From JBFEUI01 sp041547565 (GTDB lineage Bacteria; Pseudomonadota; Gammaproteobacteria; Thiohalomonadales; Thiohalomonadaceae), in assembly GCA_041547565.1 (NCBI GenBank), contig JBFEUI010000110.1:1-8552 (forward strand): a DNA stretch of 8,552 bases, read 5' to 3'. The notes beneath the pieces are model-generated. The model saw nothing but the letters and a program-made list of their open reading frames with translations, searched no databases and had not been told where the DNA came from. Positions 7,540 through 8,552 of this stretch are shown piece by piece; within the stretch, counting starts at the first letter, position 1; every line of letters starts with the position of its first letter. The position numbers were made by a program, and so were the translations under genes.

Positions 7540-7570
7540 TTGGCATATTATAGGATGAAGGTGCTAGTAT
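7540..7570 (+). promoter_or_regulatory. Candidate promoter for the beta-barrel gene
   Basis: TTGGCA (7540-7545) matches the -35 box at 5/6 and TAGTAT (7565-7570) matches the -10 box at 4/6, but the 19-base spacer is longer than ideal. A promoter is expected here because a strong terminator precedes the gene. The alternative -10 TATTAT at 7547-7552 lacks a well-spaced -35. Transcription from TAGTAT would leave a leader of about 95 bases. Confidence 0.35.
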
Positions 7571-7572
7571 AC

Positions 7573-7652
7573 GGGCATTGGGCAAGTGATGTGTTTGGGG
7601 CTGTTGCCGGTGGGGTGTGGCAATCTGTCTTCAATACGCCGGGTGGTGGCAA
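7573..7652 (+). other. G-rich leader with alternative TTGCC/GGCAA pairings
   Basis: The presumed 5' leader contains one TTGCC (7604-7608) and three copies of its complement GGCAA (7581-7585, 7619-7623, 7648-7652). The copy at 7619-7623 gives a compact hairpin with a 10-base loop; the others give competing pairings. Four G-runs (7573-7575, 7580-7582, 7597-7600, 7612-7615) also lie here, with long uneven loops between them. No known riboswitch was recognised. These are short matches that may be chance. Confidence 0.25.
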
Positions 7653-7671
7653 GTAAATAATCAGGGAGATA

Positions 7672-8517
7672 ATGATGAATAAGAAGTTCACGGTTTCGTT
7701 GTTCTGCAGTCTTGCGGCGATGGTCGCGAGTACCACGACTGCGTCGGCTGTAGGTACCTGGTCAGGCCGTAATGGCACAGAGGATATCCGGGCATCGCTA
7801 AGTCTCGGTGTCCAGAACTTTTACTGGGACGAATACGACGATGGCGACAAATTGCTTGATGAGACCGGCCTGCTGTATCAAATCGGCTTTGAATACGACA
7901 ACTTCAATATGCGTGATGCCGGCACGGTGTACAGCGTCAAGGTCGCCTACACAGACGGCTCGGTAGACTATGACGGTCAAACCCAGACAGGCACCCCGAT
8001 AACCACCGACACCAAGTACCGGGGCTGGGACATGGAGTTCAATGTGGGCAAGCGCTTTAAGTCAAGCGGTTCCAACTCTTATGATCTGCTGGCCGGCCTG
8101 GGCTATGACAGCTGGACGCGTGACATTGAAAGCACCTATACCTCTGGCGGGACGCGTGTATCCGGCTATGAAGAAGATTACACGATGATCTACCTGCGCC
8201 TGACTGGCGGTATCAACATGCCCGGTACGAACTGGTCAAACCATGTCCATGGCGGGGTAAAATACCCCCTGCAGACCGATGAAGATGTTTGGGGCACTAC
8301 CCTCAACCCGGAGGGTAAGGTTTCGCCGTTTATCGAGTGGCGCATCGACGCCATGGATGCGGGCAAGGTCAGTTACGGTTTCTCGGTCTACTATGAAGAA
8401 ACACGCTTTGATGAATCCGATACTGAATACACCAATACCTCGCTGGGTGTTGTTGGAATCTATCAGCCGGAAAGCAATCGTAAAGAGACCGGTGTCCGCT
8501 TCCACTATAATTTCTAG
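7672..8517 (+). CDS. Secreted outer-membrane beta-barrel protein, family not recognised
   Basis: I do not recognise a named family. The 281-residue product has a Sec signal peptide: KK at 4-5, a hydrophobic core at about 7-18, and a likely signal peptidase I cut after ASA (24-26). The mature part has no cysteine. It is built of alternating hydrophobic and polar stretches rich in Tyr, Trp, Phe and Gly, separated by acidic or Gly/Ser turns. About ten candidate beta strands can be placed (roughly 41-52, 66-78, 85-97, 117-130, 136-150, 168-180, 186-199, 216-226, 233-245 and 254-281). The C-terminal VRFHYNF, ending in Phe, is the typical BAM-complex recognition signal, so an outer-membrane location is likely. 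AGGGAGA at 7663-7669 is better spaced for the second ATG (7675), so the true product may be 280 residues. Flanking hairpins suggest it is monocistronic. A pore or surface role is possible but unproven. Confidence 0.85.
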   Translation: MMNKKFTVSLFCSLAAMVASTTTASAVGTWSGRNGTEDIRASLSLGVQNFYWDEYDDGDKLLDETGLLYQIGFEYDNFNMRDAGTVYSVKVAYTDGSVDYDGQTQTGTPITTDTKYRGWDMEFNVGKRFKSSGSNSYDLLAGLGYDSWTRDIESTYTSGGTRVSGYEEDYTMIYLRLTGGINMPGTNWSNHVHGGVKYPLQTDEDVWGTTLNPEGKVSPFIEWRIDAMDAGKVSYGFSVYYEETRFDESDTEYTNTSLGVVGIYQPESNRKETGVRFHYNF

Positions 8518-8535
8518 GTTCAAACAGCGTTGCAA

Positions 8536-8552
8536 GGCGGATGAACTCCGCC
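8536..8552 (+). terminator. Probable terminator hairpin, cut by the window end
   Basis: GGCGGA (8536-8541) and TCCGCC (8547-8552) pair perfectly around a TGAAC loop, 18 bases after the barrel gene stop. Two A's precede the left arm, so a T-tract in the next bases would complete a rho-independent terminator, but the window stops at the last paired base. Confidence 0.6.

Noticed and set aside
7573..7615. Possible G-quadruplex in the barrel gene leader
   Set aside because: Two of the loops are 14 and 11 bases, too long for a confident call; kept only as part of the leader observation.
1..8552. Mobile element, CRISPR array, tRNA, toxin-antitoxin or defence system
   Set aside because: I saw no direct-repeat array, transposase or integrase motif, tRNA-like cloverleaf or paired small genes; intergenic gaps are short and the genes mostly housekeeping.

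Overview
The window looks like core chromosome from a gammaproteobacterium. RpoA, ribosomal protein L17, UvrA and SSB all read as close relatives of the E. coli and Pseudomonas proteins. From memory, the order rpsD-rpoA-rplQ ... uvrA (opposite strand) - MFS transporter - ssb matches the arrangement in Pseudomonas aeruginosa. The genus cannot be named from this sequence alone; a free-living or sulfur-oxidising gammaproteobacterium would fit but is only a guess.

Layout. Positions 1-1748 are the distal end of the alpha ribosomal-protein operon: the tail of rpsD (S4), rpoA (RNA polymerase alpha) and rplQ (L17), closed by a strong intrinsic terminator. Next comes a forward gene (about 1799-2533) for a DUF62-family S-adenosylmethionine hydrolase, which converges on uvrA (5439-2611, minus strand). 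A 122-base divergent intergenic region separates uvrA from a forward pair: a YajR-type MFS exporter with a C-terminal YAM domain (5562-6935) and ssb (6988-7467), followed by a second strong terminator (7503-7528). A 143-base leader region then precedes a monocistronic gene for a secreted outer-membrane beta-barrel protein of unrecognised family (7672-8517). A hairpin, probably that gene's terminator, is cut by the window end.

How the genes relate. The first block makes ribosome and RNA polymerase parts. UvrA (nucleotide excision repair damage sensor) and SSB (single-strand binding) form the familiar DNA-repair neighbourhood, with the transporter between them. The SAM hydrolase and the barrel protein have no obvious functional tie to their neighbours.

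I found no mobile element, CRISPR array, tRNA or rRNA, toxin-antitoxin pair, phage gene or clear defence system. Nothing here amounts to a convincing undescribed system. The least explained items are the barrel protein with its leader, the placement of the SAM hydrolase gene, and the persistent linkage of a YAM-domain transporter to ssb.
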